From NCBI GenBank assembly GCA_021827805.1, contig JAKAUG010000458.1, positions 1 through 5,363 on the forward strand: DNA of 5,363 nucleotides. The letters are read 5' to 3'. The position numbers were made by a program, and so were the translations under genes. The notes under the pieces are model-generated. The model was not told where the DNA came from. It was given only the letters and a program-made list of their open reading frames with translations, and made no database searches. Numbering within the stretch: position 1 is the stretch's first letter; each line of letters starts with the position of its first letter. Origin of the DNA: Bacillota bacterium (GTDB lineage Bacteria; Bacillota; Sulfobacillia; RBS10-35; JAJYVN01). Shown here in pieces: positions 4,351 to 5,363 of the stretch.

Positions 4351-5221
4351 GCCCCTCACCCCCGCGGGCGCGCTCGGCGAGTGCCCCAAGGACGGCCTCG
4401 GCCAGGATGTGCCCCGCGGTCACCGCAAAGCGCTCCGGCAGCCCCCCCACCAGCACCGCCGTCAGCCCCATCTCCGCCGCGGCCTCCATGTCGGTGCCGC
4501 CGGGACGGGAGGCCACGTCCACGACCACGGTGCCGAGCGCCGCGCCGCGCAGTGCCGCACGGCCCAGGACCGGCGCCGGCACCGTGTTGAACACCCACTC
4601 GGCTTGCCCCACCCCGCGGCCGAGATCGCCCCAGGGGACCGGGCGGGCACCCAGCATCCTGGCTGTCGCCAGGGCGTCCTCGTCACGGGCGGCGCAGGCC
4701 ACGGACGCCCCGAGGGCGCCGAGCACACGGACCAGGGCCAGCCCGCAGCGCCCCGCGCCCACCACCAGGGCCGAGGTCTGCCAGGCCGTGCGGCCGCTGA
4801 GGCGGCTGGCCTCGGCCACCGCACCCTCGGCGGTGGGGATCGCGTTCAGGCGCGCGAACGCCTCCTGTTCGGCGATGGGGATATGGACCAGGCCCGCGCT
4901 GAGCAGCCGCTCGGCGAGCTCCGGGTCCGCGCGGCCCGTCAACACCGGGGTGCCTGGCTCCAGGGCATGGAGCCAGGAGGTTTCCAGCGGGAGCGGGGGG
5001 TGGGGCTGGGGCCGGAAAAGGGCGCCAGCCCCGCGGACGGCACCCAGGACGGGCCCCAGCACGGCCTGGGCTCCCTCCAGGGCCGCGAGGGGGGAGGCGG
5101 CCTCGTGCCCGGTGGCCGCGGCGACGCCCCAGGTGCGCACCGCGTGTCCCAGGAGCCCGAGGTGCCGGGCCGCCTCCGCCTCCCGCCTCCCGCCAGCCAG
5201 CACCGCCAGCGTCACGTCCAC
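4337..5221 (-). CDS. dpaA: Dipicolinate synthase subunit A
   Basis: DpaA (SpoVFA) is the NAD(P)-binding subunit of dipicolinate synthase, which makes the dipicolinic acid stored as the calcium chelate in the spore core. The 294-residue product (B. subtilis 297) opens with a small Rossmann-like segment, LAVLAGGRREAEAARHLG. It then shows NAIPTAEG at about 126-133, the dinucleotide-binding GAGRCG at 155-160, FNTVPAPV at about 211-218 and DVASRPGGTD at 235-244. Near the C-terminus the conserved LPGKVAPxTAG reads LPERFAVTAG, one residue shorter. A proline-rich linker (RPQPHPPLPLE, about 70-80) separates the two domains. The start is GTG 5221: it reproduces the family length and follows AGGGGGG (5232-5226) at 4 nt; GTG 5215 at 10 nt is equally possible. 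An ATG at 5350 would add 43 residues of composition unlike the family and would place the likely promoter inside the gene, so I reject it. Confidence 0.95.
   Translation of the reverse strand: MDVTLAVLAGGRREAEAARHLGLLGHAVRTWGVAAATGHEAASPLAALEGAQAVLGPVLGAVRGAGALFRPQPHPPLPLETSWLHALEPGTPVLTGRADPELAERLLSAGLVHIPIAEQEAFARLNAIPTAEGAVAEASRLSGRTAWQTSALVVGAGRCGLALVRVLGALGASVACAARDEDALATARMLGARPVPWGDLGRGVGQAEWVFNTVPAPVLGRAALRGAALGTVVVDVASRPGGTDMEAAAEMGLTAVLVGGLPERFAVTAGHILAEAVLGALAERARGGEGRGSL
4953..4977 (-). repeat. Perfect 10-bp inverted repeat inside dpaA
   Basis: CCTGGCTCCA (4953-4962) and TGGAGCCAGG (4968-4977) are perfectly complementary around a 5-nt loop, inside the coding region for about residues 82-90 of DpaA. 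No T tract follows on either strand, so it does not look like a terminator. Confidence 0.6.
4989..5011 (+). other. Potential G-quadruplex motif, template strand of dpaA
   Basis: Four runs of at least three G (GGG, a run of six, GGGG, GGGG) are separated by loops of 3, 1 and 2 nt, satisfying the standard quadruplex pattern. It is on the plus strand, that is the transcribed strand of dpaA; the mRNA carries C runs there, encoding the proline-rich linker. It may merely be a by-product of proline codons in GC-rich DNA. Confidence 0.45.
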
Positions 5222-5225
5222 CGCA

Positions 5226-5232
5226 CCCCCCT
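5226..5232 (-). promoter_or_regulatory. Shine-Dalgarno site of dpaA
   Basis: AGGGGGG is the only strong ribosome-binding candidate near the family-predicted N-terminus. It lies 4 nt before GTG 5221 and 10 nt before GTG 5215, so it supports a start here rather than at the upstream ATG 5350 but does not choose between the two GTGs. Confidence 0.6.
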
Positions 5233-5251
5233 GCGCTGCCTTCCCGCAGCG

Positions 5252-5280
5252 CACTATATGGGGCACGCGCAAACGGCCGT
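5252..5280 (-). promoter_or_regulatory. Candidate sporulation (sigma-K/sigma-E type) promoter of dpaAB
   Basis: CATATAGTG (5260-5252) matches eight of nine positions of the mother-cell sigma-K -10 form CATAnnnTA, and seven of eight of the sigma-E form CATACAnT. It is the only AT-rich patch in this upstream region. An AC (5280-5279) within CACGG lies 18 nt upstream, slightly farther than the usual sigma-K -35 spacing; no sigma-E -35 is seen. Transcription would start about 20-25 nt before the dpaA start. B. subtilis spoVF is known to be under sigma-K, which supports the reading. Confidence 0.45.
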
Positions 5281-5363
5281 GCTTGTCTGCCTCGGCGGCG
5301 GGCCGGGCCCGGTGGGGGGACGGCGGTGTGTCAGGGGGTAGATGCTGCACGCTAAAGTGCCCG

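Noticed and set aside
5222..5350. N-terminal extension of dpaA to the ATG at 5350
   Set aside because: It adds 43 residues without family similarity, exceeds the normal DpaA length, lacks a ribosome-binding site near the ATG and would bury the sporulation-type promoter box.
5261..5363. C-terminal end of an upstream gene (for example the ymxH homologue found there in Bacillus)
   Set aside because: Frames ending at TAG 5354-5352 or at the TAG near 5257 are open, but the few codons available show no recognisable protein, so no partial gene can be supported.
1..5363. tRNA, rRNA, CRISPR array, insertion sequence, attachment site or replication origin
   Set aside because: No repeat-spacer pattern, transposase, cloverleaf-like sequence or terminal repeats were seen on either strand; the region is a conserved core operon.

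Overview
The window comes from a very GC-rich (by eye about 70%) endospore-forming Gram-positive bacterium. The gene order on the minus strand, read from right to left, is dpaA, dpaB, asd, dapG, dapA and then a ribonuclease J gene. This is the order of the Bacillus subtilis spoVF/dap cluster followed by rnjB. Dipicolinate synthase genes imply spore formation. The GC content, frequent GTG starts and G-rich Shine-Dalgarno sites fit a high-GC Firmicutes lineage of the Symbiobacterium/Thermaerobacter/Limnochordia kind; that placement is inference from composition and synteny.

Layout on the minus strand: 5363-5222 is an upstream region with a possible sporulation-type promoter. dpaA is 5221-4337 and dpaB is 4350-3763, overlapping dpaA by 14 nt. 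A 97-nt gap with a candidate housekeeping promoter and a hairpin precedes asd (3665-2661). A 74-nt gap with a strong hairpin precedes dapG (2586-1369), and a 67-nt gap with a weaker hairpin precedes dapA (1301-393). The last gap is 176 nt and holds a TATAAT promoter plus a foldable leader with a terminator-like element. It precedes the start of rnj, which runs off the left edge (216-1). All six genes are on one strand; nothing on the plus strand is convincing.

The genes form one pathway. DapG phosphorylates aspartate and Asd reduces aspartyl phosphate to the semialdehyde. DapA condenses that with pyruvate to the dihydrodipicolinate-level intermediate. In the mother cell DpaA/DpaB oxidise this intermediate to dipicolinic acid for the spore core; in growing cells the same intermediate feeds diaminopimelate and lysine through enzymes not in this window. 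The candidate promoters fit that division: a sporulation-type one before dpaA, a vegetative one before asd and another before rnj.

No unknown multi-gene system is visible; the protein-coding content is conventional. The least explained parts are the non-coding gaps, above all the rnj leader, where a long-range closing helix, alternative hairpins and an uncertain start codon suggest regulation of RNase J synthesis.
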